From JANMDU01 sp043755865 (GTDB lineage: Bacteria; Pseudomonadota; Gammaproteobacteria; Burkholderiales; Burkholderiaceae_C), in the NCBI GenBank assembly GCA_043755865.1, contig JAYUSD010000201.1:1-38304 (forward strand): 38,304 bases of DNA. The letters are read 5' to 3'. The translations under genes were made by a program, and so were the position numbers. Under the pieces are notes generated by a model that saw nothing but the letters and a program-made list of their open reading frames with translations, searched no databases and was not told the origin of the DNA. Positions 30,212 to 38,090 of this stretch are shown one piece after another; within the stretch, counting starts at the first letter, position 1; each line of letters starts with the position of its first letter.

Positions 30212-30811
30212 TTAATGCAAGTCAGCTAGTAAAGTTGCAGGTAGGCCGAACGCGGCGCTCGCTTGCATCCACTCTTTCTTATCTTCACTCGTTACGGCAT
30301 CCCAGTCGATGTCGTCGGGTTGCAAGCCGCAAGCTCCCCAGCCTTCACTTTTAATGAGATCTGCCAAGGCCCATGCAGGCCGCAGCACGGGAATGCCTGT
30401 GGTTTTTTGATGGCACAGCCCCTGTCTGGCGGCGCGCATCCAACGCTGTGGTTTGCGCACAATAGCAAAGTGCTCAATGGCCATGTGCGGTTCGCCTTCG
30501 TCAACGGCAACAGTTGGGCGAGCGGGGATTTGTGTGCTCCATCCACATTGACGCAATGCTTCTAAGCCCATCAGCACTGCCGATGGATGCACCAGCATGA
30601 GCGCGCGCTCCCAATCGGGTGAGTCTGAGCGCAGCAGGTTGACAAATTCATCGCTGTGCCCGCCCAATGGCGCCACGAGCTTGCGTTTCTTCCAAAGATA
30701 AAGATAGTGCGAAGCCGTTTTGGAGGTCCAATGAAACTTGATGGTGAGCTCAGAGCCTCGAAAGACTGGGGGCAACCCTTGCAGCCGCTCAATGGCAGAA
30801 ACTTGGCTCAT
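30212..30811 (-). CDS. AbiEi-family type IV antitoxin
   Basis: Predicted antitoxin and operon repressor of an AbiE-type module, 199 residues. The N-terminal winged-helix-like region includes TSKTASHYLYLWKKRKLVAP; the C-terminal AbiEi domain has MLVHPSAVLMGLEALRQCGW and PVLRPAWALADLI. Its start overlaps the AbiEii gene by 23 bases. The antitoxin gene is downstream of the toxin gene, the reverse of the classical abiEi-abiEii order. AbiE systems act by phage abortive infection in several hosts; activity here is inference. Confidence 0.8.
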   Translation of the reverse strand: MSQVSAIERLQGLPPVFRGSELTIKFHWTSKTASHYLYLWKKRKLVAPLGGHSDEFVNLLRSDSPDWERALMLVHPSAVLMGLEALRQCGWSTQIPARPTVAVDEGEPHMAIEHFAIVRKPQRWMRAARQGLCHQKTTGIPVLRPAWALADLIKSEGWGACGLQPDDIDWDAVTSEDKKEWMQASAAFGLPATLLADLH

Positions 30812-31463
30812 CGTTTGCTGGCCTCATCGTGCGCGGCTGGTGCATGGGGAATTTCGCGCATGCAAGCCACGCCCGATGGCTGCCGTCTTGTTCTTTAAGC
30901 CAATGCAAATCAAAGATATCGCGAGGCTTAAGAAAATCGCGCGCTGCCAAAGCGAACACCTTGTCGACATAAATTTCAAACTGCGTGGCAGTTGGCACAG
31001 CCACGCGCATGCCCGCAGTTAAGCCTGCCGCGGCCTGCACAGACGAGACTTGCACGTCCAAGGGGGTCATCGCTTGATCTGGTGTTTTCCAAAGCTCTAC
31101 TTTTACCCTGACCGAGGGGATCAAATTTTCGCCACCAATGACCACATGAAAGGCGTGAGGGTTTCTGCCAGATTTTGTGTGCGTGACGCTTAACACGCCC
31201 TCAGCTGGAATCCACGGCAGATACTTCAATTGCGACTCTATGTAGCTGTCGATGCTTGCCACGTCAATTGACTTTTTGACTAAGAAATCCAAATCCTCGC
31301 TGTACCTTGGCGAGCCATGCGAAAGATGAAGGCTCGTGTCGCCCCGAAAAATCAAGTCATGGGGCGCCCAACGCTGCGCAGACAGCAAGGCAGATAACGT
31401 GGCGATGTGCAAGGCTTGGCGGAGCTGAAATTGCTCGGCGGCCGTTAGTTGCCTCTTTGTCAT
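30789..31463 (-). CDS. AbiEii/AbiGii-family nucleotidyltransferase toxin
   Basis: DNA polymerase beta-like nucleotidyltransferase of 224 residues. The motif FRGDTSLHLSHGSPRYSEDL with LDF carries the GG/GS-type loop and the catalytic Asp pair; later blocks are RVKVELWK and KVFALAARDFLKPRDIFDLH. After DIFDLHWL only about 35 residues remain, fewer than in AbiEii proteins as I recall them, so the C-terminus may be truncated or simply short in this branch. The ATG lacks a good Shine-Dalgarno. A palindromic region upstream (31483-31495) may be the antitoxin operator. Confidence 0.78.
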   Translation of the reverse strand: MTKRQLTAAEQFQLRQALHIATLSALLSAQRWAPHDLIFRGDTSLHLSHGSPRYSEDLDFLVKKSIDVASIDSYIESQLKYLPWIPAEGVLSVTHTKSGRNPHAFHVVIGGENLIPSVRVKVELWKTPDQAMTPLDVQVSSVQAAAGLTAGMRVAVPTATQFEIYVDKVFALAARDFLKPRDIFDLHWLKEQDGSHRAWLACAKFPMHQPRTMRPANDEPSFCH

Positions 31464-31482
31464 GACGGTATTTTGGCAATTC

Positions 31483-31495
31483 AGATAACTTATCT
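31483..31495. promoter_or_regulatory. Candidate AbiE operator
   Basis: AGATAACTTATCT is a perfect 13-bp palindrome 20 bases upstream of the AbiEii start. More TTAT/ATAA half-sites follow to 31512. AbiEi antitoxins are known to bind inverted repeats in their promoters. Confidence 0.45.
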
Positions 31496-31574
31496 CAGGT
31501 TATTTAGATAAATTGCAATTTAACCGAAGGCTTTTAGTACGCATCAAGCCTGATGTCGCGCGTCATCAGGTAAA

Positions 31575-31793
31575 TCAAGCCTTTGTTTTTGTATTTCCCA
31601 TGCGCACCGGCTCGGCCTTTTTCTCCATCTCTTTGATCTTCGCAGTGAGCGCGTGCATGGCCACGGTGGCTTCTTGGCAGGCGCTGACGAAGGCGCTGCT
31701 GGCTTGGAACATGCGGATTTCGGCCTCGGCTAAGCTGCCTCCACCGCTTATGGGGATGCCGCGAATGGCTCGGGTGGTTGGAAGGCTGGCCAT
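31575..31793 (-). CDS. Small hypothetical protein
   Basis: A 72-residue ORF with an AAGGA ribosome site 8 bases before its ATG, which is the main support. The product has a central helix likely to be amphipathic (EIRMFQASSAFVSACQEATV) and a Lys/Glu-rich C-terminal helix (ALTAKIKEMEKKAEP). It is not recognised. It lies between the AbiE-type pair and the XRE regulator on the same strand. A perfect 7-bp hairpin (CCTGATG/CATCAGG, 31549-31570) follows its stop codon. Confidence 0.5.
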   Translation of the reverse strand: MASLPTTRAIRGIPISGGGSLAEAEIRMFQASSAFVSACQEATVAMHALTAKIKEMEKKAEPVRMGNTKTKA

Positions 31794-31963
31794 GACTGAA
31801 TCCTTGATAAGGTATTGGAATGGGCTCGATTATTAGGCAAACTTGATGCGGCATCAATAGGTGGCCTTAAGCATTCCAACCAACTCACATCAGTTGGCGG
31901 CTGCTGCGCTGTTGGCCAAGGCGGGCAAACAGCAGAGAGAAGAAAAAAAACCGCCAGCGTAGG

Positions 31964-32365
31964 CTATTTCTTTGCAGCGGGCAAGCTGCGCAATTTCTTT
32001 TGATCATGCAGGCGTTTTAAGCTGAGCATTTCAGCATACTCGAGCAATTTTTTCTGATCTTCGGGCAGCATATGTTCGATCACGCGTTGCAATTGCTGCG
32101 CCAAGGGGTCTTGAATCTGGCTGTATTCTGCAACGCGGTTATCGCTGCGCAGCGATTTCACGCCCAAGCCACTCTCAAGCCACTGCGGGCTCACGCTGAG
32201 TGCTTTGGCGGCACGCAGCAAGGTGCTGGCTTTGAGGCTTTTGGTTTTGCCAGAGACCCAATCATTGACCGCAGGAGCGCTCACGCCGCAAACATCGGCA
32301 AGCTCTTTCTGCGTGAGGCTCAGATCGCCTAGGCGCTGGCTGATTCGTTGTGCAAGGTTGCTCAT
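31964..32365 (-). CDS. XRE-family phage-type repressor
   Basis: DNA-binding protein of 133 residues with an N-terminal HTH_3 domain: LSLTQKELADVCGVSAPAVN and DWVSGKTKSLKASTLLRAAKAL split over residues 15-55, then VSPQWLESG. The C-terminal half is a helical, Gln/Leu/Lys-rich tail without a LexA-like peptidase. It resembles Cro/C1-type repressors without autocleavage. Its promoter region holds an inverted repeat (32390-32424) likely to be its own operator. With the Bro-N pseudogene and AbiE-type pair it marks the block as mobile-element derived. Confidence 0.83.
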   Translation of the reverse strand: MSNLAQRISQRLGDLSLTQKELADVCGVSAPAVNDWVSGKTKSLKASTLLRAAKALSVSPQWLESGLGVKSLRSDNRVAEYSQIQDPLAQQLQRVIEHMLPEDQKKLLEYAEMLSLKRLHDQKKLRSLPAAKK

Positions 32366-32389
32366 GCGTTTGAGCCTAAATTCTTTTTA

Positions 32390-32424
32390 TTAAGGCAGCC
32401 TGCCACTCAATTAGCTGCACTTAA
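32390..32424. promoter_or_regulatory. Candidate XRE repressor operator
   Basis: TTAAGGCAGC and GCTGCACTTAA are inverted arms (one extra base) with a 14-base spacer, 25 bases upstream of the XRE start. Confidence 0.45.
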
Positions 32425-32487
32425 TAGGTAACTTCCTGATTCGCGCTCAGCATGCATCATCGGCTTAATCGACATGATGTGTTGGAT

Positions 32488-32513
32488 GCTTGCCTAGCCC
32501 CTGCTAGGCAAGC
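32488..32513. promoter_or_regulatory. Perfect 11-bp-arm inverted repeat before HAD gene
   Basis: GCTTGCCTAGC-CCCT-GCTAGGCAAGC ends 15 bases before the GTG start of the HAD gene. TAAAAT at 32517-32522 may be a -10. It is either an operator or an mRNA hairpin; no T-run follows. Confidence 0.5.
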
Positions 32514-32528
32514 CAGTAAAATCATCGT

Positions 32529-33227
32529 GTGATTTCTTACTCAAAACCCTTTGTTTCGCCCACCTCCGCCCTGATCTTTGACATGGATGGCACCATGATT
32601 GATTCCATGCCTTCGCATGCCCGCTCGTGGGAGGTGTTTGCAAAGCGCCATGGCGTGACCATGGATTTGGCCGAGCTGATGCACCGCACGACGGGGCGCA
32701 CGGGCACAGAATGTATGGGCGAGCTGTTTGGCCGCAGCATGAGTGCAGCTGAGGCGCTGCCCTTGGTAAAGGAAAAAGAGCAGATTTATCGCGATTTGTT
32801 TGCGCCGATATTTGCCGAGGTGCGCGGGTTCAAAGCGTTTGAGTCGCAGGCTCGAGCGCTGGGTCTGAAGATTGCAGTGGGCACGGCGGGAGACATTCAC
32901 AATGTTGAATTCGCTTTGTCTCACTTGAAGCTTGCCGTTGCCCCGCAGGCTGTCATTCGCGGCGACATGGGGCTGCCCGGCAAGCCCCAGCCCGCTATCT
33001 TTTTGGAAGCAGCCCGCGTATTATCTGTGCCGGCTAGCCATGCCATTGTGTTTGAAGATGCGCCACTGGGCATTGAGGCAGCGCGGCGGGCGGGTATGCG
33101 GGCTGTGGCCATTTGCAGCACGCATTCCGAGGCCGAATTGGCAGGCGATCATGTGATCGCTGCGGTCAAAAATTATGAAGAATTGATGGCGCAGGGCTTT
33201 TTGCAAAGCTTGTCGCTCGACGTTTAA
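32529..33227 (+). CDS. HAD-superfamily hydrolase, beta-phosphoglucomutase-like
   Basis: HAD phosphatase or phosphomutase of 232 residues. The nucleophile motif is FDMDGTMIDSMP with the usual two aspartates, motif II is the Thr of AVGTAGD, the Lys is in GKPQPAIFLEAA and motif IV is IVFEDAPLGIEAA. The helical cap after motif I places it in the subfamily of beta-phosphoglucomutases and sugar-phosphate phosphatases. GTG 32529 is the only start that keeps motif I at the usual distance. pepN follows after 21 bases. The segment VLSVPASHA is encoded by DNA resembling part of the dispersed repeat. Confidence 0.88.
   Translation: MISYSKPFVSPTSALIFDMDGTMIDSMPSHARSWEVFAKRHGVTMDLAELMHRTTGRTGTECMGELFGRSMSAAEALPLVKEKEQIYRDLFAPIFAEVRGFKAFESQARALGLKIAVGTAGDIHNVEFALSHLKLAVAPQAVIRGDMGLPGKPQPAIFLEAARVLSVPASHAIVFEDAPLGIEAARRAGMRAVAICSTHSEAELAGDHVIAAVKNYEELMAQGFLQSLSLDV
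33008..33035 (-). repeat. Possible partial dispersed repeat, copy 12
   Basis: GCGTATTATCTGTGCCGGCT then AGCC resembles the core of copy 2 and is read in the same (M/L/V)PA frame. Both flanks are missing, so chance resemblance cannot be excluded. Confidence 0.35.
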
Positions 33228-33248
33228 AAATTTAGAGAGAAGATCACT

Positions 33249-35993
33249 ATGTTCAAGGATGGCCAAGCCACTTCCCCCACCGTCATCCGCCGCGAAGATT
33301 ACGCGCCCCCGCCTTTCTGGATTGACACCGTCGATCTCACATTTGATCTCGATCAAACCAAAACGCGCGTGCTCAGCAAAATGCATCTGCGCAGAAACGC
33401 GACTGCTGCGCAAGATGCACCTCTGCGCCTTGAAGGCGTGGAGCTGAATCTGGCTCGCGTGCTCGTTGATGGCGCTGGATGCTCGTTCAAAATGGATGGC
33501 GAGACGCTGGTGCTCGATGGCCTTCCGGCTGAATGCGATTTAGAGATTTTCACCACCTGCAATCCCGCAAAAAACACGTCGCTAACTGGCCTGTATGTGA
33601 GCCAAGAGACCTTTTTTACGCAGTGTGAGGCGGAGGGCTTTCGCCGCATCACATATTTCCTAGACCGGCCCGACGTAATGGCCAGCTACACGGTCACTTT
33701 GCGGGCAGATAAAGTGCTTTATCCCGTGTTGCTCTCCAATGGCAATTTGGTGGACAGCGGTGATCTGCCAGATGGCAAACATTTCGCCAAATGGGTGGAT
33801 CCGCACAAGAAGCCTTGCTATCTTTTCGCACTGGTGGCCGGCAAGCTCGTTGCTAGAGAGCAGCGCATTACCTCGCGCTCTGGCACAGATCATGTGCTGC
33901 AAGTCTTCGTGCGCCCCGGTGATTTAGACAAAACCGAACATGCCATGAATTGCCTGATGGCCTCTGTGGCTTGGGATGAAGCGCGCTTTAATCTGCCGCT
34001 CGATCTGGAGCGCTTCATGATTGTGGCCACCAGCGATTTCAATATGGGCGCGATGGAGAATAAGGGCCTTAATATCTTTAACACCAAGTATGTGTTGGCC
34101 AACCCAGCCACAGCCACCGATGTAGATTACGCCAACATCGAAAGCGTGGTGGGCCACGAGTATTTTCACAACTGGACGGGCAACCGAATTACCTGCCGAG
34201 ATTGGTTTCAGCTCTCTTTAAAAGAAGGACTTACTGTCTTCCGCGATCAAGAATTCAGCCAAGACCTTTGCCCCAATCCTTCGGCCAGAGCTGTGAAGCG
34301 CATTGAAGATGTGCGCGTGCTGCGCCAAGCGCAATTTCCCGAAGATGCCGGCCCGATGGCTCATCCGGTGCGCCCCGATCAATACGCCGAGATCAATAAT
34401 TTCTACACCGTCACCATTTATGAAAAAGGCGCAGAAGTCGTGCGCATGATGCAAAGCTTGGTGGGCCGCACTGGCTTTACCAAAGGCATGGCCGAATATT
34501 TCAAACGGCATGACGGCCAAGCTGTGACTTGCGATGATTTTGCCAATGCCATAGCCGCAGCCAATCCGGGCTCTGCGCTGCAAGTGCTGCTGCCACAGTT
34601 TTTGCGCTGGTATTCGCACTCTGGCACGCCGCGCATTGCAGCAAGTGGCGTGTATGACGCAGCGGCGCAAACCTACACGCTTTCGCTCTCGCAAAGCTGC
34701 CCTCCCACGCCAGGCCAAGCCAGCAAAGAGCCGTTTGTGATCCCGCTGGCGCTTGGCCTTGTGAACCCCGCCACCGGGCACGATATGCCGCTACAACTCG
34801 CGCACGAAACGCAGGCCGTGCAAGGCGCGCGCACCATCGTACTCACACAGGTGCATGAGGTGTTGCAGTTTATCCATGTGCCCGCGCAGCCCGTGCCCTC
34901 GCTGTTTCGCGGCTTTTCTGCGCCCGTGATTTTGGACTTTGACTACAGCGAAGATCAACTGCTTAGCCTTCTCGCACACGATACTGATCCCTTCAACCGC
35001 TGGGAAGCCGCGCAGAGATTGGCGATGCAAGCAGCGCTCTCTGCTTTGACACAAAACGCTAGTAATTCCATAGCAAACTATGCAGATTCTATGCCGGCTA
35101 CCGGCTTATTTGATGCTAAAAACTTCATGGAAAGCCGCTTTGTAGCGGCGTTGCGGCATGTGCTGAGCGATGCCTCGCTAGATGCTGCCTTCAAAGAACT
35201 TGTGCTCACCCTGCCCTCAGAGACTTACATCGCAGAGCAGCTCGATAGCGTCGACCCACAAGCCATCCATGCCGTGCGCGAAGGCATGCGCCAAGCGCTG
35301 GCAATTGCGTTGCATGATGATTGGGCGGCAGCTTACGAGGCCAACAAAGACACCGGCGCTTACTTGCCCGATGCAGTCAGCTCGGGCCGCCGCTCGTTGG
35401 CCAATCTTGCCCTGCACATGCTTTGCCTAGGTGGCCAAGGAAGCGCCAGTGAGGTTTGGCATAGCAAAGCCTATCAGCGCTTTAAAGACAGTAGCAACAT
35501 GACCGATCGATTTGGTGCACTCGCCGCTCTGGTGGGCAGCGGCAGCTCTCACGCCGTTGCGGCACTCGCTGCATTCCATGCGATGTTTCAACACGAAGCC
35601 TTGGTGATCGATAAATGGTTTGCCCTGCAAGCCGGCAGCTCAGATCGCCGCGGCAGCATCTTGCCTCAAGTGCGCCAGCTGATGCAACATGCCGATTTCA
35701 ACATCAAAAACCCTAACCGCGCCCGCAGCTTGATCTTCAGCTACTGCAGCGCCAACCCTGCGGCCTTCCATCGCGCAGATGCCGCAGGCTATGTGTATTG
35801 GGCCGATCAAGTGTTGGCTTTGGATGCGCTGAATCCCCAAGTCGCCGCCCGCCTAGCCCGCGCACTTGATCGCTGGAAGAAATTGGCGCAGCCTTATCAA
35901 GATGCCGCCAAGCATGCAATTGAGCGTGTGGCAGCAAAAGGCGATTTGAGCAATGATGTGCGCGAAGTCGTCTCGCGTGCTTTGGCAGCTTAG
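33249..35993 (+). CDS. pepN: Aminopeptidase N (M1 family)
   Basis: Zinc aminopeptidase of 914 residues, active in cytoplasmic peptide turnover. The exopeptidase motif is GAMEN, and the zinc site is HEYFHNWTGNR with His303 and His307 plus Glu326 in SLKEGLT; Glu304 is the catalytic base. The spacing equals E. coli PepN (His297/His301/Glu320) with a 6-residue shift. It is about 44 residues longer than E. coli PepN (870). Part of that extra length is the segment around SNSIANYADSMPATGLFDAK, encoded by a dispersed repeat in the C-terminal helical domain. The ATG follows AGAGAAG. Confidence 0.96.
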   Translation: MFKDGQATSPTVIRREDYAPPPFWIDTVDLTFDLDQTKTRVLSKMHLRRNATAAQDAPLRLEGVELNLARVLVDGAGCSFKMDGETLVLDGLPAECDLEIFTTCNPAKNTSLTGLYVSQETFFTQCEAEGFRRITYFLDRPDVMASYTVTLRADKVLYPVLLSNGNLVDSGDLPDGKHFAKWVDPHKKPCYLFALVAGKLVAREQRITSRSGTDHVLQVFVRPGDLDKTEHAMNCLMASVAWDEARFNLPLDLERFMIVATSDFNMGAMENKGLNIFNTKYVLANPATATDVDYANIESVVGHEYFHNWTGNRITCRDWFQLSLKEGLTVFRDQEFSQDLCPNPSARAVKRIEDVRVLRQAQFPEDAGPMAHPVRPDQYAEINNFYTVTIYEKGAEVVRMMQSLVGRTGFTKGMAEYFKRHDGQAVTCDDFANAIAAANPGSALQVLLPQFLRWYSHSGTPRIAASGVYDAAAQTYTLSLSQSCPPTPGQASKEPFVIPLALGLVNPATGHDMPLQLAHETQAVQGARTIVLTQVHEVLQFIHVPAQPVPSLFRGFSAPVILDFDYSEDQLLSLLAHDTDPFNRWEAAQRLAMQAALSALTQNASNSIANYADSMPATGLFDAKNFMESRFVAALRHVLSDASLDAAFKELVLTLPSETYIAEQLDSVDPQAIHAVREGMRQALAIALHDDWAAAYEANKDTGAYLPDAVSSGRRSLANLALHMLCLGGQGSASEVWHSKAYQRFKDSSNMTDRFGALAALVGSGSSHAVAALAAFHAMFQHEALVIDKWFALQAGSSDRRGSILPQVRQLMQHADFNIKNPNRARSLIFSYCSANPAAFHRADAAGYVYWADQVLALDALNPQVAARLARALDRWKKLAQPYQDAAKHAIERVAAKGDLSNDVREVVSRALAA
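35058..35121 (-). repeat. Dispersed TAGCCGGC-core repeat, copy 13 (inside pepN)
   Basis: GCTAGTAATTCCATAGCAAA, TTCTATGCCGGCTACCGGCT and TGATGCTAAAAA, full length and in frame in the C-terminal domain of pepN. Confidence 0.8.
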
Positions 35994-36006
35994 TTAAGCG
36001 AGGTTG

Positions 36007-36168
36007 AACTTCCGGTACGCGAAAGACGCGAAAGTTACGCGAAAAGCGCGAAAGAAATACCAAAGTGAATTCTCTTTTTTGATCTATTTTTTCAAATCTT
36101 TTTGTATTTTTTGTTTTTCTTTTTCGCTTCTTTCGCGTAACTTTCGCGTCTTTCGCGTACCGGAAGTT
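36007..36168. repeat. GCGAAA-type long hairpin 2 with 38-bp perfect arms
   Basis: The arm beginning AACTTCCGGTACGCGAAAG (36007-36044) is repeated exactly inverted at 36131-36168. The 86-base loop has more imperfect pairing and long T-tracts. It fills the gap between pepN and fbp and should end or strongly attenuate transcription from pepN. Confidence 0.9.
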
Positions 36169-36190
36169 AAAAGTCTACCCAAGCAATAAT

Positions 36191-37228
36191 ATGTCCAATA
36201 AACCCATCTCCCTCTCCAGATATCTCCTAGAAAAGCAACGCGAAAGCAAAAGCGACGTAGCACCAAGTGGCAACATTCCTCCCAAGCTTCGCCTGCTCCT
36301 AGAAATCGTCGCACGTGCCTGCAAAAGCATCAGCCATGCTGTGAACAAAGGCGCTTTAGGTGGCGTGCTCGGCGCGGCAGATAACAATACAGAAAACGTC
36401 CAAGGCGAGATGCAGAAAAAGCTGGACATCATCGCCAATGAAGTGCTGATCGAAGCCAACGAATGGGGCGGCCATTTAGCCGCTATGGCTAGTGAGGAAA
36501 TGGACAGCATCTACGTTGTGCCCAATCGCTATCCTCAAGGCGAATACCTTCTGCTGTTTGACCCGCTTGATGGCTCATCGAATATTGATATCAACGTCAG
36601 CATTGGCACAATCTTCAGCGTCTTGAAAAAGCCAGAAGGCTCCGATGCCGTAACCGAAGCGGATTTTCTACAAGCAGGAAGCAAACAAGTCGCCGCCGGC
36701 TACTGCATCTACGGCCCGCAAACCACGCTTGTGCTCACTGTTGGCGATGGCGTGGTGATGTTCACGCTAGACCGTGAACAAGGCAGCTTCGTGATGACGG
36801 AGAGCAACATGCGCATCCCCGAAGATACCCAAGAATTCGCCATCAACATGAGCAATATGCGCCACTGGGCGCCTCCTGTAAGCCGTTACATTGACGAATG
36901 CTTGGCTGGCAAAGACGGTGTGCGCGGCAAAGATTTCAACATGCGCTGGATCGCAGCGATGGTGGCTGATGTGCACCGCATCTTGACGCGCGGCGGCGTG
37001 TTTTTATACCCTTGGGACAAACGCGAACCGGGCAAAGCCGGCAAGCTGCGCCTCATGTATGAGGCCAACCCGATGAGCTGGCTCGTTGAGCAAGCCGGCG
37101 GCGCAGCCACGAACGGCAAACAGCGCATTATGGACATTCAGCCCACCAAGCTGCATGAGCGAGTGAGCGTGATCTTGGGCAGCAAACATGAAGTCGAAAG
37201 AGTCACGCAATACCATGCAGAAGCATGA
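36191..37228 (+). CDS. fbp: Fructose-1,6-bisphosphatase, class I
   Basis: Gluconeogenic phosphatase giving fructose-6-phosphate, 345 residues. The metal and phosphate site is DPLDGSSNIDINVSIGTIFS with the upstream Glu of ASEEMDS; sugar-phosphate contacts include NMRWIAAMVADVHR, LYPWDKREPGKAGKLRLMYE (split) and PTKLHERV. The ATG has no clear Shine-Dalgarno and lies 22 bases after the long hairpin, so its transcript must start within or very close to that element, or the gene is read through from pepN. Confidence 0.96.
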   Translation: MSNKPISLSRYLLEKQRESKSDVAPSGNIPPKLRLLLEIVARACKSISHAVNKGALGGVLGAADNNTENVQGEMQKKLDIIANEVLIEANEWGGHLAAMASEEMDSIYVVPNRYPQGEYLLLFDPLDGSSNIDINVSIGTIFSVLKKPEGSDAVTEADFLQAGSKQVAAGYCIYGPQTTLVLTVGDGVVMFTLDREQGSFVMTESNMRIPEDTQEFAINMSNMRHWAPPVSRYIDECLAGKDGVRGKDFNMRWIAAMVADVHRILTRGGVFLYPWDKREPGKAGKLRLMYEANPMSWLVEQAGGAATNGKQRIMDIQPTKLHERVSVILGSKHEVERVTQYHAEA

Positions 37229-37291
37229 TTTTTAAGCAAAATCGCCCTGTAGCCGGCATGAAATATGCGCAGAGTGCTATTTAATTCATAG
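37229..37291 (+). repeat. Dispersed TAGCCGGC-core repeat, copy 14
   Basis: Full-length copy used here as reference: TTTTTAAGCAAAATCGCCC, TGTAGCCGGCATGAAATATG, CGCAGAGTGCTATTTAATTC, ATAG. It fills the gap between fbp and the methyltransferase gene and ends just before the latter's ribosome site. Confidence 0.88.
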
Positions 37292-37308
37292 TGTCAGAGG
37301 GATACATC

Positions 37309-38079
37309 ATGCAACCCGTTATTTTGCCAACAGACGATGTGAGCTACACCATCATCCTGCCCAGCGTGTATGGGCAAGTCATGGTTAATCGCTTTGATAC
37401 CAATCAAACTAACGCCCTGCTCAAAACCAGCAGTGCCATTGATACGAATGAAATTGCCGTGATGGCGCAGCTGGCCAGCCAATTGCCAGCGGGCAGCACA
37501 ATCATCGATATGGGCGCAAATTTCGGCTTGTATACCTTGGCCATGGCCCGCGCCAGCTCTGCTAATCAATGCACCGTGCATGCTTTCGAGGCCCAGCGCG
37601 TGATCGCCTACATGGTCTGCGGCACGCTCGCCTTGAACTCTGTAGAAAATGCTGTGGTGCATCACCTTGCCGTGGGAGAAGCGGTGGGCGAAATCGACAT
37701 CCCAAAATTCAACTACCGCGAGGTCTCCAGTTACGGCAGCGTGGAATTCGGCGCCGAACAAAAAGAATTCATTGGTCAATCCCGCCAAGTCAGCACAGAA
37801 AAAGTTCGCCAAGTCAGCCTTGACAGCATGAATCTTGCCAACGTGCGCCTCATGAAAATTGACATCGAAGGCATGGAAGAAGCCGCACTGGAGGGCGCAA
37901 AAGCAACCATCGAGCGAGATCGACCACTCTGCCTCGTCGAGTGGATCAAATCCGACAAAGCCGACCTCGTGCAGTATTTCAAGCATCGCAATTACACTGT
38001 GCTTGACTGGGGAATGAACCTGCTTTGCTTGCCTTCAAAAGAAGCTTTTGCGTTTGAGCATCAACTTCAAACGCTATAA
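37309..38079 (+). CDS. FkbM-family methyltransferase
   Basis: SAM-dependent methyltransferase of 256 residues. SAM motif I is TIIDMGANFGLYTL (residues 64-77), the acidic loop is VHAFEAQ, and the FkbM signature is MKIDIEGMEEAALEGA. ATG 37309 has AGAGGGA 6 bases upstream and is preferred to GTG 37291, which is inside the repeat. FkbM enzymes usually O-methylate sugars or polyketides. No surface-polysaccharide genes are nearby, so the acceptor is unknown. The tRNA-Thr promoter overlaps its 3' end. Confidence 0.88.
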   Translation: MQPVILPTDDVSYTIILPSVYGQVMVNRFDTNQTNALLKTSSAIDTNEIAVMAQLASQLPAGSTIIDMGANFGLYTLAMARASSANQCTVHAFEAQRVIAYMVCGTLALNSVENAVVHHLAVGEAVGEIDIPKFNYREVSSYGSVEFGAEQKEFIGQSRQVSTEKVRQVSLDSMNLANVRLMKIDIEGMEEAALEGAKATIERDRPLCLVEWIKSDKADLVQYFKHRNYTVLDWGMNLLCLPSKEAFAFEHQLQTL

Positions 38080-38080
38080 T
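38054..38080 (+). promoter_or_regulatory. Predicted tRNA-Thr promoter
   Basis: A perfect TATAAT (38075-38080) lies 10 bases before the tRNA, with TTGAGC (38054-38059) 15 bases upstream as a weak -35. Both overlap the end of the methyltransferase gene. Confidence 0.6.
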
Positions 38081-38090
38081 TCGAAGCTTA

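Noticed and set aside
31880..31897. CCAACT-CACATC-AGTTGG inverted repeat considered as a terminator of the XRE gene
   Set aside because: It lies downstream of the XRE stop but lacks a T-run on either strand, and the stem is only 6 bp.
37294..37986. Long minus-strand open frame (230 codons) opposite the FkbM methyltransferase
   Set aside because: Composition is His/Phe/Asp-rich as expected for an antisense shadow, and the plus strand carries intact SAM and FkbM motifs.
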